57,974 nucleotides of DNA from Lachnospiraceae bacterium (GCA_022799355.1 JAAWOG010000017.1:1-57974), one strand, 5' to 3'. Positions 34,929-44,771 are shown, numbered from the stretch's first letter. A program made the numbers and translations. The notes: generated by a model from the sequence alone, not told the origin.

Positions 34929-35870
34929 ATGTCAGAGCAAAATAAAGAACCGGTACTTCATAACGAGGTGCTGGAGGCGGCAATGAAAACATTTAAAGCG
35001 GATCAGACCAATGAAAATCTGGTGAAGATCATGACACATCTGGAAAAGGCTACGGTGATGCAGCCGGCGATGATTCCGGGAGGTGTGGATCAGAAGGAAA
35101 TGCAGAAATTGCTTGAAAAGGGCAAAGGAGGTGCGGCGTCCGTAAAACTGACGGGAAAAATGCAGCCGCGCCCGATCATTCTGAAAAATGATAAGGGAGA
35201 GCAGTTTTTTGCTGTCTTTACCGGTCAGCCGCAGATACCAGGAAATCAAAAGTACCCGGCTATGTTATTTCTTCCCTTTAAAGAGTGTTCTAAAATGGCG
35301 GTTCGGGAGGAACTGAAGCTTACCGGTGTTGTGCTGAATCCTTTTACTGATAATCTGGTGATCCATAAGGTAGCGTTGGAAATGATGAACCGGAAGGATG
35401 TGCAGATATCTTCGGAGGATAAGATTGCCAGAGATGTTCTGTCAAAACGGTTTTATGAGGACAGGCAGGGCTTTATGGACAGGATCGGCAGTGAAAAGGA
35501 AGCATTTGCTTTTGCATGTTACAGAGAGGCATGGCTGAAAGAGCGGGGGAATGGAACAGCATTTCCCTACCGGCAGGAGGACTTTGGCGTGATCGCGCTG
35601 AATATCAGTGATACACTGCATATGGCACGAATCGGGCTGGCCGAGGGCGGTGCGGTAAAGGGCCTGTGTCTCAGCGTATTTTGCTGTTATAATCCCCGGA
35701 GCGGAGAGGGAATTTATTACCTGATCATTAAGGGGGCACCGAAACAGAAAAATAAGCTGCTTACGGTAGATGAGCAGGGAGTATGCGCAGAGATTGGTGA
35801 GGCGCCGGATGAGGGAAGCGAGCTGTACGATCTGATGGGGTGGGTTCCCTGGGCGGAAGCGGAAGGCTAA
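34929..35870 (+). CDS. SseB-like protein
   Basis: A 313-residue protein with an SseB N-terminal-like domain (about residues 10-140; MTHLEKATVMQPAMIP, FAVFTGQPQIPG, VVLNPFTDNLVI) and a C-terminal domain of its own (about 150-310; VIALNISDTLHMARIGLAEG, GVCAEIGEAPDEGSELYDLM). The role of SseB proteins is poorly defined. No signal peptide. AAAGGAA lies before the ATG. Probably monocistronic. Confidence 0.8.
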   Translation: MSEQNKEPVLHNEVLEAAMKTFKADQTNENLVKIMTHLEKATVMQPAMIPGGVDQKEMQKLLEKGKGGAASVKLTGKMQPRPIILKNDKGEQFFAVFTGQPQIPGNQKYPAMLFLPFKECSKMAVREELKLTGVVLNPFTDNLVIHKVALEMMNRKDVQISSEDKIARDVLSKRFYEDRQGFMDRIGSEKEAFAFACYREAWLKERGNGTAFPYRQEDFGVIALNISDTLHMARIGLAEGGAVKGLCLSVFCCYNPRSGEGIYYLIIKGAPKQKNKLLTVDEQGVCAEIGEAPDEGSELYDLMGWVPWAEAEG

Positions 35871-35906
35871 GTATAAGGCATTTATAATTGAGGGTGAGCA
35901 GAGCGG

Positions 35907-36833
35907 TTATTTTTTAGTTTCCTTTAAGCGCTCTAATTCCAGACGAAGCTTATTATTTTCGGCCTGTAATTCATCAAGCTGCGCCTGGTTGAGCTTCATC
36001 TGAGATTCGTACTCCTCAAGCTGTTTCTGCCGACGCTTCATCTGGAATTCGTATTCGTCAAGCATTTCCTGCCGACGCTTCATCTGGAATTCATATTCTT
36101 CACGCGCCTGGCAGGCATACCGGATCTGTTCGTCGGTATTGGACTTATACAGTTCCTGTGCAACTTTAGTGAAAATAGGTTTTTCGTGAGCAAGCATTTT
36201 GATTTCCTCCCATGTGGCAGCTTTGAAAAGTGATGCCCAATGTGCAATACCGGAATTTTTTTCTGTTTCTGTTGCCAGATGTATATGGTTTAATTGTAAC
36301 ACACGAAGTTCAAATTTGTCATTATATATCTGATTATTTTTTACATTCATAAGTTTATAGGAAGAATAAAATTCCGGGTGTTCAGGGAAGATAGTAAAAT
36401 CAAGGATACCTATGTGCAGTACGGATTTTGTGGAACTGTAATGTTCGCCGTGGTAAAGTTAGTCAAAAGAACGGCATAGATAGCTTAGGGAACGGTCAAA
36501 CCAGTCGCCCAGATTGTTAACCTGCATTTCTATATTGATTAGGCTGCTGTTGTTTAGGGATATATTGATATCCAGGACAAATGCTTTGCCGCGGGCCGTA
36601 TCACCGGAAAGAAGAGGATTTTTGATTTCCACGGAACTGATTTGTTCCATATTCAAATGCAGAAGAGAACAAAGTAATTCCGCAAGGATATCGGTATGCC
36701 GGAAGATAACATTGAACATATAGTCATTTGTCATGGTATATCTGATTTTTCCGGTGGCATTCAGAAAAGATGCAGGTTTGACGGAAAGGCTGTTTGATTT
36801 GTTGTCAGAAAGACTTGTATGAGAATTTTGCAT
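35907..36833 (-). pseudogene. Rpn/PD-(D/E)XK recombination-promoting nuclease family gene with one in-frame stop
   Basis: The two open pieces (36833-36459 and 36350-35907) are in the same frame and separated by one TAA at 36461-36459. The TAA sits where relatives read FDQLYHGE (CAA to TAA), and the bridge translates to LHIGILDFTIFPEHPEFYSS, a standard part of the family. The N terminus (YTMTNDYMFNVIFRHTDIL; ALVLDI-like FVLDINISL; IEMQVNN) carries the nuclease core. The C terminus has three 14-residue charged repeats (EYEFQMKRRQ...) forming a coiled coil. ACAGGAG precedes the start. A recent single-base inactivation is likely. Confidence 0.88.
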
Positions 36834-37208
36834 TGCGGAAACTCCTGTAAGATATAGTAATGGTCTGAGATGAAGAATGAAACTGAAAAGTTATATGTTG
36901 ATAAAATGTACATGGTCGGGGAGGCTATAGGGAGCGCTTAAAGATATGGAACAAAAAGAGAGAAGCGCGAAAGTTGCTGATAAAAAGAATTTTGACAGAT
37001 GAAAATTTCGGATGAAGAAAATAAATTCAGAGTTAACGGGTATCAGATAATTGAAATATGGATGTGCTGAAAAGAGAAAATTTTATTTGCACAAATTTAT
37101 TATACAGGGAAATATAAAGATAGACAAGTGTTTTTTATAAAAAGAAAATATTACGATTCATATTTGAGAAAGAAGTAAAAAAATAAAAAGGAAGGCAGCA
37201 GTTTTACA
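36834..37208. other. AT-rich intergenic region
   Basis: About 375 bp without a credible gene: only short frames, no hairpin terminator and no well-spaced promoter that I could support. It must contain the divergent promoters of the Rpn pseudogene and the epimerase gene. AAGGAAGG precedes the epimerase start. Confidence 0.5.
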
Positions 37209-38297
37209 ATGAAAAGACAAAACGTTACACTGACAGGAAAAACAATTCTCATAACAGGGGCAGCAGGATTTATCGGTTCCAATCTGGTGATGGAACTGCT
37301 TCGGAGAGTATCACCTGTGCATATCATAGGCATGGACAACATGAACGACTATTATGATGTGGCAATCAAGGAGTATCGGCTTGAGCAGATACAAAAGCTT
37401 GTCAGGGATATTCCCGGTTCGGAGTGGACATTTTTCAGGGAGTCCATCGCGGACAGGGCGGCGGTGGATGCTGTTTTTAAGCAGTATAAGCCGGCAGTCG
37501 TCGTAAATCTGGCAGCACAGGCGGGGGTGCGTTATTCCATAACAAATCCGGATGCCTATATAGAATCTAATCTGATCGGATTTTACAATATTCTGGAAGC
37601 CTGCCGCCATTTTGGTGATGAAGGAGGGGCTGGGGTGGAGCATCTGGTGTATGCCTCTTCCTCTTCAGTATATGGGACAAATAAAAAGATTCCCTATTCC
37701 ACGCAGGATCGGGTGGACAATCCGGTGTCTTTGTATGCGGCAACGAAGAAGAGCAATGAACTGATGGCGCACGCGTATGCAAAGCTGTATAATATTCCGT
37801 GTACGGGGCTGCGGTTTTTTACGGTCTACGGACCGGCGGGAAGGCCGGATATGGCATATTTTGGCTTTACGGACAAGCTCCGCCGGGGAGAGACGATCAA
37901 AATCTTCAATTATGGGAACTGCAGACGGGACTTTACCTATATCGATGATATTGTGGAAGGCGTGATGCGGGTGATGCAGGCGGCGCCTGAGAAGGAAATG
38001 GGAGAAGATAATCTGCCGATTCCGCCCTACGCGGTTTATAATATAGGCAATAATCAGCCGGAGAATCTGCTTGATTTTGTGGATATCCTGCAGCAGGAAC
38101 TGGTTCGGGCGAAGGTGCTTCCCGAAGAGTATGATTTTGAAGCTCATAAGGAGCTGGTTGCTATGCAGCCCGGAGATGTGCCGGTCACATATGCGGATGT
38201 TTCGGAACTAGAGAGGGATTTCGGGTTTAAACCGTCCACCGGTTTAAGGGATGGGCTTAGGAAATTTGCGGAGTGGTACAGGGAGTTTTACAGGTAG
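37209..38297 (+). CDS. NAD-dependent UDP-glucuronate 4-epimerase-like protein
   Basis: A 362-residue extended-SDR sugar-nucleotide epimerase. Rossmann motif GAAGFIGSN (about residue 18), LAAQAGVRYSI, SSSSVYG, catalytic YAATKK (Tyr/Lys about residue 177), RFFTVYGPAGRPDMA and FTYIDDIVEG. It best resembles the CapI/GAE group that interconverts UDP-glucuronate and UDP-galacturonate for surface polysaccharides. No glycosyltransferase genes are adjacent. Confidence 0.92.
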   Translation: MKRQNVTLTGKTILITGAAGFIGSNLVMELLRRVSPVHIIGMDNMNDYYDVAIKEYRLEQIQKLVRDIPGSEWTFFRESIADRAAVDAVFKQYKPAVVVNLAAQAGVRYSITNPDAYIESNLIGFYNILEACRHFGDEGGAGVEHLVYASSSSVYGTNKKIPYSTQDRVDNPVSLYAATKKSNELMAHAYAKLYNIPCTGLRFFTVYGPAGRPDMAYFGFTDKLRRGETIKIFNYGNCRRDFTYIDDIVEGVMRVMQAAPEKEMGEDNLPIPPYAVYNIGNNQPENLLDFVDILQQELVRAKVLPEEYDFEAHKELVAMQPGDVPVTYADVSELERDFGFKPSTGLRDGLRKFAEWYREFYR

Positions 38298-38406
38298 AGA
38301 AGGGCGTTGTGGTGTGGATGAGAGGCGCGGGATTTTGCATTTTGTTGCAAATTTCATAAAAATTTGCAGAATTAACCAATTTAATTGCTATAATTTCCCA
38401 AATCAC

Positions 38407-38435
38407 TTGCATTCGACGGAATAAAAACTTATAAT
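38407..38435 (+). promoter_or_regulatory. Promoter of the HPr-like gene
   Basis: TTGCAT (38407-38412), 17-bp spacer, TATAAT (38430-38435). A hairpin GCAAATT/AATTTGC (38347-38367) lies just upstream. Confidence 0.75.
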
Positions 38436-38487
38436 AGGGGTAACCGGAGATGAGCCGGATAATATGTACATGGTTGGAGGTAGAGGT

Positions 38488-38721
38488 ATGAAAACTGTAA
38501 AAGTACAGTTGGACAGCATTGACAAAATTAAGATATTCAACAGGACAGTTTGCAAATTTGACTGCGATTTTGATTTAGAGCAGGGCAGATATTATATTGA
38601 TGCGAAATCCATGCTGGGTATTATGAGTCTTGATCTGAGTTCTCCGCTGGAACTTCATTTTTCCAGTTCGGAGGAGGAAGAGACTGCGATTTTGGAAGCT
38701 ATCAAAGACTTCCTGGTATAG
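38488..38721 (+). CDS. HPr-fold protein lacking the active-site histidine
   Basis: A 77-residue protein of the PTS HPr fold. The regulatory-Ser region is conserved (YIDAKSMLGIMSLDLS, about residues 28-43), but the segment that in HPr carries the phospho-His (GLHARP) is replaced by FDCDFDLEQG, so it cannot act as a phosphocarrier in the normal way. ATG 38488 follows GGAGG by 7 bases; an upstream ATG 38464 overlaps it poorly. Similar Crh-like or HPr-like proteins may be regulators; the role is unknown. Confidence 0.85.
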   Translation: MKTVKVQLDSIDKIKIFNRTVCKFDCDFDLEQGRYYIDAKSMLGIMSLDLSSPLELHFSSSEEEETAILEAIKDFLV

Positions 38722-38778
38722 ACAGCAGCCGTTTTTCGGGAAACGGGACAGGGTAGAATAAAATGAGCGTGTACATGT

Positions 38779-38805
38779 ATTGCCGGCAGATATCCTGCCG
38801 GCAAT
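38779..38805. other. Perfect 11-bp palindrome (hairpin)
   Basis: ATTGCCGGCAG / CTGCCGGCAAT around ATATC. No T-run on either strand, so not a standard terminator; it lies between the HPr-like gene and the Cys-rich gene. Confidence 0.7.
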
Positions 38806-38847
38806 ATTGAAGTGTATAAATTTTGGGCGAAAGAGGCGGGGGTTGAT

Positions 38848-39030
38848 ATGACACAGGGGACAAGCTGTGATACCTGCAGCAACTATATTTATGATGAGGA
38901 TTATGATTGTTATGAGTGCGATGTCAGCATGGATGAGGATGAGATGGCAAGGTTCTTATCTCAGACAAGGCTGGAGTGCCCTTATTACAGATCGGATAAC
39001 GAGTATGAAGTGGTGAGGCATCAGATGTAA
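38848..39030 (+). CDS. Small Cys-rich DUF6472-like protein
   Basis: A 60-residue acidic protein: SCDTCSNYIYDEDYDCYECD, then DEDEMARF and ECPYYR, with a four-or-more-Cys pattern suggesting metal binding. ATG 38848 follows a GGCGGGGG stretch; a longer frame from 38812 is less likely. Such proteins are common next to unrelated genes in Lachnospiraceae. Function unknown. Confidence 0.8.
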   Translation: MTQGTSCDTCSNYIYDEDYDCYECDVSMDEDEMARFLSQTRLECPYYRSDNEYEVVRHQM

Positions 39031-39089
39031 AAGCAGATGCAAAGGGGAAACGGATCAGCGGCAGATATACATCAGAAGAGGAAAAACGT

Positions 39090-40463
39090 ATGTTTTTACG
39101 GAAAAAAATTACGGAGAATAAAACGGATATCGGCACCATGTTTTCAAGGCAGCAGCTTCGCAGGCTTATCTTTCCCCTGATCGTGGAACAGATTCTGGCG
39201 ATCACGGTGGGTATGGTGGATACGATGATGATCTCTTATGCCGGGGAAGCCGCCATATCGGGCGTCTCTTTAGTGGATATGATCAATGTGCTGCTGATCA
39301 ATATTTTTGCGGCGGTGGCAACGGGCGGCGCGGTGGTGGTATCCCAGTACCTGGGGCATGGCAACCGGAAGGAGGCATGCCACGCGGCGGAGCAGCTGAT
39401 CACCGTGTCGGTGGTGATCTCCACGGCGCTGACGCTGATCAGCCTGCTGTTTCGGGCGCAGATCCTTACGCTTTTGTTTGGAACGGTGGAAGCGGATGTG
39501 ATGGAAAATGCCATGGTCTATTTCCTGATCTCAGCGTTTTCTTTTCCTTTTCTGGCGGTATTTAACGCCTGCGCCGCCACATACCGTTCCATGGGAAATT
39601 CTAAAATATCCATGCAGGTATCGGCGGGCATGAATGTTTTTAATGCCATCGGAAACGCGATATTAATTTTCGGTTTTCAGATGGGAACGGCGGGCGCCGC
39701 ACTCTCCACACTGGCGGCGCGTATGCTGGGGGCGTTGGTGATGATTGTGCTGATCAGAAATCAAAAAAATGACGTATATGTCATATATCGAAATCTGATC
39801 GCCTGGGAGAGAGGCATGGTGCACAGAATCTTACATATTGCGGTGCCAAACGGCGTGGAAAACGGTCTGTTTCAGCTCGGGAGGGTGCTTGTCGTCAGTA
39901 TTATCTCCCGGTTTGGAACGGCGCAGATCGCGGCAAATGCGGTGGCAAACAATCTGGATTCCATGGGATGCATTGCGGGACAGGCGATGAATCTTGCGAT
40001 GATCACGGTAGTGGGGCAGTGTATGGGCGCTGGGGAGAAGGATCAGGCGGTTTGGTACACGAAAAAATTATGGAAGTTTACCTATCAGATCACGGCAGCG
40101 GCTAACAGCGTTATCCTGCTGGCGCTGCCTCTGATCCTGAATATCTACAGTTTATCGCCGGAGGCATGGCGCTTTGCGTTTATCCTGGTATGCATCCATG
40201 ACGGCTGTGCGATCGTGCTCTGGCCCACTTCCTTTACACTGCCAAACGCTCTGCGAGCCTCGGGCGATGTGAAGTTTACGATGGTGATATCGGTGGCATC
40301 CATGTTTATATTCCGCATCGGTTTCAGCGTGGTGCTGGGCATCTATTTCGGGCTGGGTGCGATCGGAGTATGGATTGCCATGGTTCTGGACTGGATCTGC
40401 CGCGTATCGTTCTACAGTTTCAGGTTCAGGAGCAGGAAGTGGCTGGATTTCAAAGTGATTTAG
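39090..40463 (+). CDS. MATE family efflux transporter (first of two)
   Basis: A 457-residue multidrug/toxin exporter with 12 predicted helices in two MatE halves. N terminus RRLIFPLIVEQILAITVGMVDTMMIS and second-half FGTAQIAANAVANNLDSM with GQAMNLAMITVVGQCMGA are typical. Ends 38 bases before the next MATE gene, and is not closely similar to it, so the two are unlikely to be a recent duplication. Confidence 0.93.
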   Translation: MFLRKKITENKTDIGTMFSRQQLRRLIFPLIVEQILAITVGMVDTMMISYAGEAAISGVSLVDMINVLLINIFAAVATGGAVVVSQYLGHGNRKEACHAAEQLITVSVVISTALTLISLLFRAQILTLLFGTVEADVMENAMVYFLISAFSFPFLAVFNACAATYRSMGNSKISMQVSAGMNVFNAIGNAILIFGFQMGTAGAALSTLAARMLGALVMIVLIRNQKNDVYVIYRNLIAWERGMVHRILHIAVPNGVENGLFQLGRVLVVSIISRFGTAQIAANAVANNLDSMGCIAGQAMNLAMITVVGQCMGAGEKDQAVWYTKKLWKFTYQITAAANSVILLALPLILNIYSLSPEAWRFAFILVCIHDGCAIVLWPTSFTLPNALRASGDVKFTMVISVASMFIFRIGFSVVLGIYFGLGAIGVWIAMVLDWICRVSFYSFRFRSRKWLDFKVI

Positions 40464-40500
40464 GCAGAGAGAAAGGCGCGCAAAACAGGTGGTACGGCAT

Positions 40501-41868
40501 ATGGAAAAAAGAGAACACAGAGAGCTTGCCGGGCGGATCACGGAGGGAGTTATCTGGAAACAGATATTGCTTTTTTTCTTTCCGATCCTTTTAGGTTCCA
40601 TGTTTCAGCAATTATATAATACGGCGGATGCGATTATTGTGGGCAGATGTGCAGGAAAAGAGGCGCTCTCCGCGGTGGGCGGTTCCACGTCGTCCATCAT
40701 CAATATTTTTGTCGGCTTTTTTACGGGGATTGCTTCCGGCGCTACGGTGGTGGTAGCCCATTTTTACGGCGGAAAACAGGAAAAGGAAGTATCGAAGACC
40801 GTGCATACCTCGCTGCTGCTTTCCCTCTGCGCGGGGGTTTTATTCGGCGTGGCAGGCATCGTTACGGCGCCCGTACTGCTGAAACTTCTGCGGACGCCGG
40901 AAAATATTTTCGGGCAGTCTCTGGGGTATATGCGGATTTATCTTGCGGCTACGCCGGCCAATCTGTTCTATATTATGGGGGCGGGGATTCTGCGGGCCGT
41001 GGGGGATTCGAGACGCCCGCTCTATTTTCTGATTGTGAGCTGTATTGCCAATATTCCGTTGGACTTTCTGTTTGTGGCAGGCTTTCAGATGGGAGCGGAA
41101 GGGGCGGCGATAGCTACCGTGCTGTCCCAGATTTTAAGCGCCGCCATGGTATTTGTGGTGCTCAGCAGGGAGAAGGGCTGTTATGGGCTGGTAGTGAAAG
41201 ACCTGTTTCATTCATCGGGAAAGATTCTGAAAAGGGTTTTGTGGATCGGAATCCCGGCTGGACTGCAGTCGGTGACTTACGGCTTTTCCAACAGTGTGAT
41301 CCAGGCGAAGGTCAACAGCTTCGGGACGGATAATATTGCGGCCTGGTCCGCCTACACGAAACTGGACGGGCTTTACTGGATGACCGTGTCGGCGATGGGG
41401 ATTGCGGTGACGACCTTTGTCGGACAGAATTTTGGTGCGGGGAAAATGGAGCGGGTAAAAAAGTCCATGTGGGAATGCATGGGGATGAGTATGGCAATGG
41501 CAGGGGTGATCAGCATATTTTTCTATGCTTTTGCGGAGTTTTTCTTCGGTATTTTCGTGGAGGATGCGGGCGTGATCTCGCTGGGCGTATCCCAGCTTCA
41601 TTTTCTGACGCGCTTTTATCTGATCTATGTGATCGTGGAGATTCTTTCGGGGACGCTGCGGGGCATGGAATGTGTGGTGGTGCCGACAATCATCAGCATT
41701 TTGCTGGTGTGTGTGCTGCGTGTGGCGTGGATTGCGATGGCGCTGCCCATCCGAAACACCATGGAGACCGTGATGATGAGCTATCCGATCACTTGGGCTG
41801 CGGCGGCAGCAGCATTTATTATATACTATATTTATTTTATGAAACACGGTATGAGAAGCGCAAAGTAA
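40501..41868 (+). CDS. MATE family efflux transporter (second of two)
   Basis: A 455-residue MATE exporter of the DinF/NorM-like clostridial group: FPILLGSMFQQLYNTADAII, VGRCAGKEALSAVGG, FGTDNIAAWSAYTKLDGL, VGQNFGAGKMERVK. ATG 40501 was chosen for the AGGTGG upstream (the GTG 40489 is an alternative). Probably co-transcribed with the preceding gene. The substrate is unknown. Confidence 0.94.
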   Translation: MEKREHRELAGRITEGVIWKQILLFFFPILLGSMFQQLYNTADAIIVGRCAGKEALSAVGGSTSSIINIFVGFFTGIASGATVVVAHFYGGKQEKEVSKTVHTSLLLSLCAGVLFGVAGIVTAPVLLKLLRTPENIFGQSLGYMRIYLAATPANLFYIMGAGILRAVGDSRRPLYFLIVSCIANIPLDFLFVAGFQMGAEGAAIATVLSQILSAAMVFVVLSREKGCYGLVVKDLFHSSGKILKRVLWIGIPAGLQSVTYGFSNSVIQAKVNSFGTDNIAAWSAYTKLDGLYWMTVSAMGIAVTTFVGQNFGAGKMERVKKSMWECMGMSMAMAGVISIFFYAFAEFFFGIFVEDAGVISLGVSQLHFLTRFYLIYVIVEILSGTLRGMECVVVPTIISILLVCVLRVAWIAMALPIRNTMETVMMSYPITWAAAAAAFIIYYIYFMKHGMRSAK

Positions 41869-41997
41869 AGGCAGGATATTTTGCGGTGGTTCATGATACG
41901 AATGCCATATTTATCCGGCCGAGAGGATCATAATTGCTCAAGAAGCTCGTTAAAAGGCGTCGGAGCATTTTATGCCCCTCTCGGCGACCGGCAATGG

Positions 41998-42759
41998 TCA
42001 GATATCCAGAATCAGCCCCACCGGGCAGTGATCGGAGCCGAAAATATCTTTGTAGATCAGGGCATCCTTTATGGCATCTTGCAGCGCTTCGGAGACTAAA
42101 AAGTAGTCGATACGCCAGCCCGCGTTTTTCTCCCGGGCGCGGAAGCGGTAAGACCACCAGGAGTATGCGCCTTCCAGATCGGGATAGAGATAGCGGAAGG
42201 TATCGATAAAACCGGCTTTTATAAGAGCGGTGAACTTTGCCCTCTCTTCCTCCGTAAAACCGGCGTTCTTGCGGTTGGTTTTCGGATTTTTCAGATCGAT
42301 CTCCTGATGCGCCACATTTAAGTCGCCGCAGAAGATGACGGGTTTTGCCTTTTCCAGCTTTTTCAGATAAGCGAGAAAGGCATCCTCCCATTCCATGCGG
42401 TAGGAGAGACGTTTTAATTCTTCCTGGGAGTTGGGGGTATAAACAGTCACCAGATAACAGGTCTCAAATTCCAGGGTGATGACTCTGCCTTCGTGGTCAT
42501 GTTCCGGGATTCCCATGCCGCGGGAGACCGAAATCGGTTTTTCCTTTGTAAAAACAGCGGTGCCGGAGTAGCCTTTTTTCTCCGCATAGTTCCAGTATTG
42601 ATGGTAGCCGGGGAGGTCGAGTGTGATCTGTCCTTCCTGGAGTTTGGATTCCTGAATGCAGAAAATATCGGCATCTTCTTTTTGCAGAAAATCGGTAAAT
42701 CCTTTGCCGATACAGGCGCGTATGCCGTTTACATTCCAGGATATCAGTTTTTTTATCAT
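41998..42759 (-). CDS. xth: Exodeoxyribonuclease III (AP endonuclease)
   Basis: A 253-residue base-excision-repair enzyme of the exonuclease III/ExoA family. Catalytic motifs: [16 protein letters not shown] (metal-binding Glu), [12 protein letters not shown] (Asp/Asn), WRIDYFLVS and GSDHCPVGL (His). ATG at 42759 follows AAGGAAGG. Stand-alone gene; convergent with the MATE pair. Confidence 0.96.
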   Translation of the reverse strand: MIKKLISWNVNGIRACIGKGFTDFLQKEDADIFCIQESKLQEGQITLDLPGYHQYWNYAEKKGYSGTAVFTKEKPISVSRGMGIPEHDHEGRVITLEFETCYLVTVYTPNSQEELKRLSYRMEWEDAFLAYLKKLEKAKPVIFCGDLNVAHQEIDLKNPKTNRKNAGFTEEERAKFTALIKAGFIDTFRYLYPDLEGAYSWWSYRFRAREKNAGWRIDYFLVSEALQDAIKDALIYKDIFGSDHCPVGLILDI

Positions 42760-42946
42760 GATAAGCCTTCCTTTCTTTCCCTTTTGACAAGGATATCTTA
42801 CCACAGGCGGGCGGAAAATGCGAGATGATTTCCTGACGAAGCAGGGGAAAAACAATCACGAAGCAGCACAATGCAAAAAAGAATCAAATAAAAAGGATTT
42901 TGACGGAATACTTAAAAATCCACGAAGAAAGAAAAGAGGGATAAAA

Positions 42947-43318
42947 ATGGAGAAAGAACAGGAAAAAGCTTATGCATGGGCGGAGGCACTCTGTCGGTAT
43001 GCGGGAGCGGATGAAGCGTTTTTTCAGGATTTCTGGAGAAGGCTGAATGCGGATGAAGAGATTTACGAAGAGTTTGTCTATTATCTGGAACATCAGGATT
43101 TTCTCTGTCGGGTAAAGATCGAAGGGTATGGGCTGGTGGATCTGATGATATTCCAGATCGACCACTTTCGGGCAGTTATGGATCAGGATGTGGCGGATAT
43201 GCGGCTGAACAAGGACAAGATGCTTCTGATGGCATTTAACAGTCTTTTGCAGATGCGGAAAGATCCGGAGCCCTTTGTGCGGGCGATGCAGGGACAGACC
43301 GGGACCGACAGGCAATAA
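42947..43318 (+). CDS. Helical protein of unknown function
   Basis: A 123-residue soluble protein, mostly helical (EKEQEKAYAWAEALCRYA..., then YYLEHQDFLCRVKIEGYGLV and NKDKMLLMAFNSLLQMRK). ATG 42947 follows AGAGGG. The pattern resembles small proteins found in many Lachnospiraceae, but I do not know a family name. Its 3' end overlaps a strong hairpin. Confidence 0.65.
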   Translation: MEKEQEKAYAWAEALCRYAGADEAFFQDFWRRLNADEEIYEEFVYYLEHQDFLCRVKIEGYGLVDLMIFQIDHFRAVMDQDVADMRLNKDKMLLMAFNSLLQMRKDPEPFVRAMQGQTGTDRQ

Positions 43319-43337
43319 CGGCGCCGGTTCCGGTCTG
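43295..43337. terminator. Hairpin between convergent genes
   Basis: CAGACCGGGACCG / CGGTTCCGGTCTG (one mismatch pair) overlapping the end of the 123-residue gene, with only a short T tract (CCTTTG). It probably ends both this gene and pepT. Confidence 0.55.
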
Positions 43338-43348
43338 CCTTTGTCCGA

Positions 43349-44587
43349 TCAGATATCCGCGTCCTTGTAACAAACGGCCAGTTTGATCAGCAGTTCCGTC
43401 ACTGTCTCCATGGACCGGACACAGGCGTATTCAAAGCGGCTGTGGTAAGCTGCGCCGCCGGTGCAGAGATTCGGACAGGGCAGCCCCATATAGGAGAGCC
43501 GGGAGCCGTCGGTGCCGCCTCTGACAGGAGTGATCTTTGGTTCTACGCCCAGTTCCCGTAATGCCCTGCAGGCATTTTCCATCAGATGGGCATGGGGCGT
43601 AAGGACTTCTTTCATATTGTAGTAAGAATCTGCCATCTCCACGGTCACGGTGCCCTCCCCGTATTTCCGGTTCAGAAAATCCGCGCATGCGCGAAACAGT
43701 TCTTTTTTCTGCTCAAAGAGTGTCTTGTCATGATCCCTGATAATATATTCCGCCGTTGTCTCCTCCACGTTCCCGCTGATGCCGTCGAGATGGAAAAAGC
43801 CTTCCCGGCCTTCCGTGTACATGGGATTCGGGAAAACGGGCAGAAGGGTTTGAAATTCCTGGGCGATCAGGATGGAGTTCACCATTTTCCCCTTGGCGCT
43901 GCCGGGGTGTACGTTGCGCCCGTGGACGATCAGTTTTGCGCCTGCCGCGTTAAAGGTTTCGTCTTCCAGTTCCCCCAGCTCCCCACCGTCTACGGTATAG
44001 GCAAAGTCCGCGCCGAAAAGAGCCACATCAAAGTGGTCCGCTCCTTCCCCGATCTCTTCATCGGGTGTAAAGCCGATCCGGATCTTTCCGTGGAGAATTT
44101 CGGGATGGGTGAGGAGGTGTTCCGCCATAGCCATGATCTCGGCAATACCTGCCTTATCGTCGGCGCCGAGCAGTGTGGTTCCGTCCGTGACAATCAGATC
44201 CTGTCCCCGGAGCGCTTCCAGTTCCGGGAAATCGGAGGGGGAGAGGAAAATCTGTTCGGCTTCGTTTAGCAGGATATCGCCGCCGTCATAGTTTTCCACG
44301 ATCCGGGGTTTTACATCCGTTCCGGTGACGGCAGGAGAGGTATCCATATGGGCGATAAAGCCGAGGACCGGGCTTTTTTCACAGCCGGGAGAGGCGGGAA
44401 TGGTGGCGTATATATAGCAGTGTTCCTGATCGTAGGTGATCTCCGCCGCGTTTAATGTTTCGAGCTGCCTGACGAGAAGCTTTGCCAGGTCATGCTGTTT
44501 CGCGGTGCTCGGCGTGGTTTTTGTATTCTCACAGGACTGGGTATCTATTTTGACATACTGTAAAAAGTTTTCAATTGTTCTGGTCAT
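43349..44587 (-). CDS. pepT: Peptidase T
   Basis: A 412-residue M20B tripeptide aminopeptidase. Zinc-ligand segments: AHMDTSPA (His/Asp), [12 protein letters not shown] (bridging Asp), [12 protein letters not shown] (catalytic Glu/Glu) and [13 protein letters not shown], plus [12 protein letters not shown] near the end (His replaced by the usual pattern AAYHSRFE). AAGGAG precedes ATG 44587. Acts in cytosolic tripeptide breakdown. Confidence 0.96.
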   Translation of the reverse strand: MTRTIENFLQYVKIDTQSCENTKTTPSTAKQHDLAKLLVRQLETLNAAEITYDQEHCYIYATIPASPGCEKSPVLGFIAHMDTSPAVTGTDVKPRIVENYDGGDILLNEAEQIFLSPSDFPELEALRGQDLIVTDGTTLLGADDKAGIAEIMAMAEHLLTHPEILHGKIRIGFTPDEEIGEGADHFDVALFGADFAYTVDGGELGELEDETFNAAGAKLIVHGRNVHPGSAKGKMVNSILIAQEFQTLLPVFPNPMYTEGREGFFHLDGISGNVEETTAEYIIRDHDKTLFEQKKELFRACADFLNRKYGEGTVTVEMADSYYNMKEVLTPHAHLMENACRALRELGVEPKITPVRGGTDGSRLSYMGLPCPNLCTGGAAYHSRFEYACVRSMETVTELLIKLAVCYKDADI

Positions 44588-44677
44588 GATATCTCCTTGC
44601 ATTACTGAATTTACTTGTTTGATGGGCTGCGGCATGGTGCCGGGGCGCGGATTTAGCGTCTCTCTTCTCCACGCAAC

Positions 44678-44716
44678 AGCCCGCCGTAAAGTTACAGCGG
44701 GCTGAAAATTTTTTGT
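44678..44716 (+). terminator. Hairpin with T-run reading on the plus strand
   Basis: AGCCCGC / GCGGGCT around CGTAAAGTTACA, then GAAAATTTTTTG on the plus strand. No plus-strand gene lies immediately upstream, so it might end an antisense transcript of pepT or serve as a stem between nagB and pepT. Confidence 0.5.
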
Positions 44717-44771
44717 TTTGTGAGCGGATTAAATAAAGGGGCATCGTACATTTGGCAAGGATGCCGTCCGC

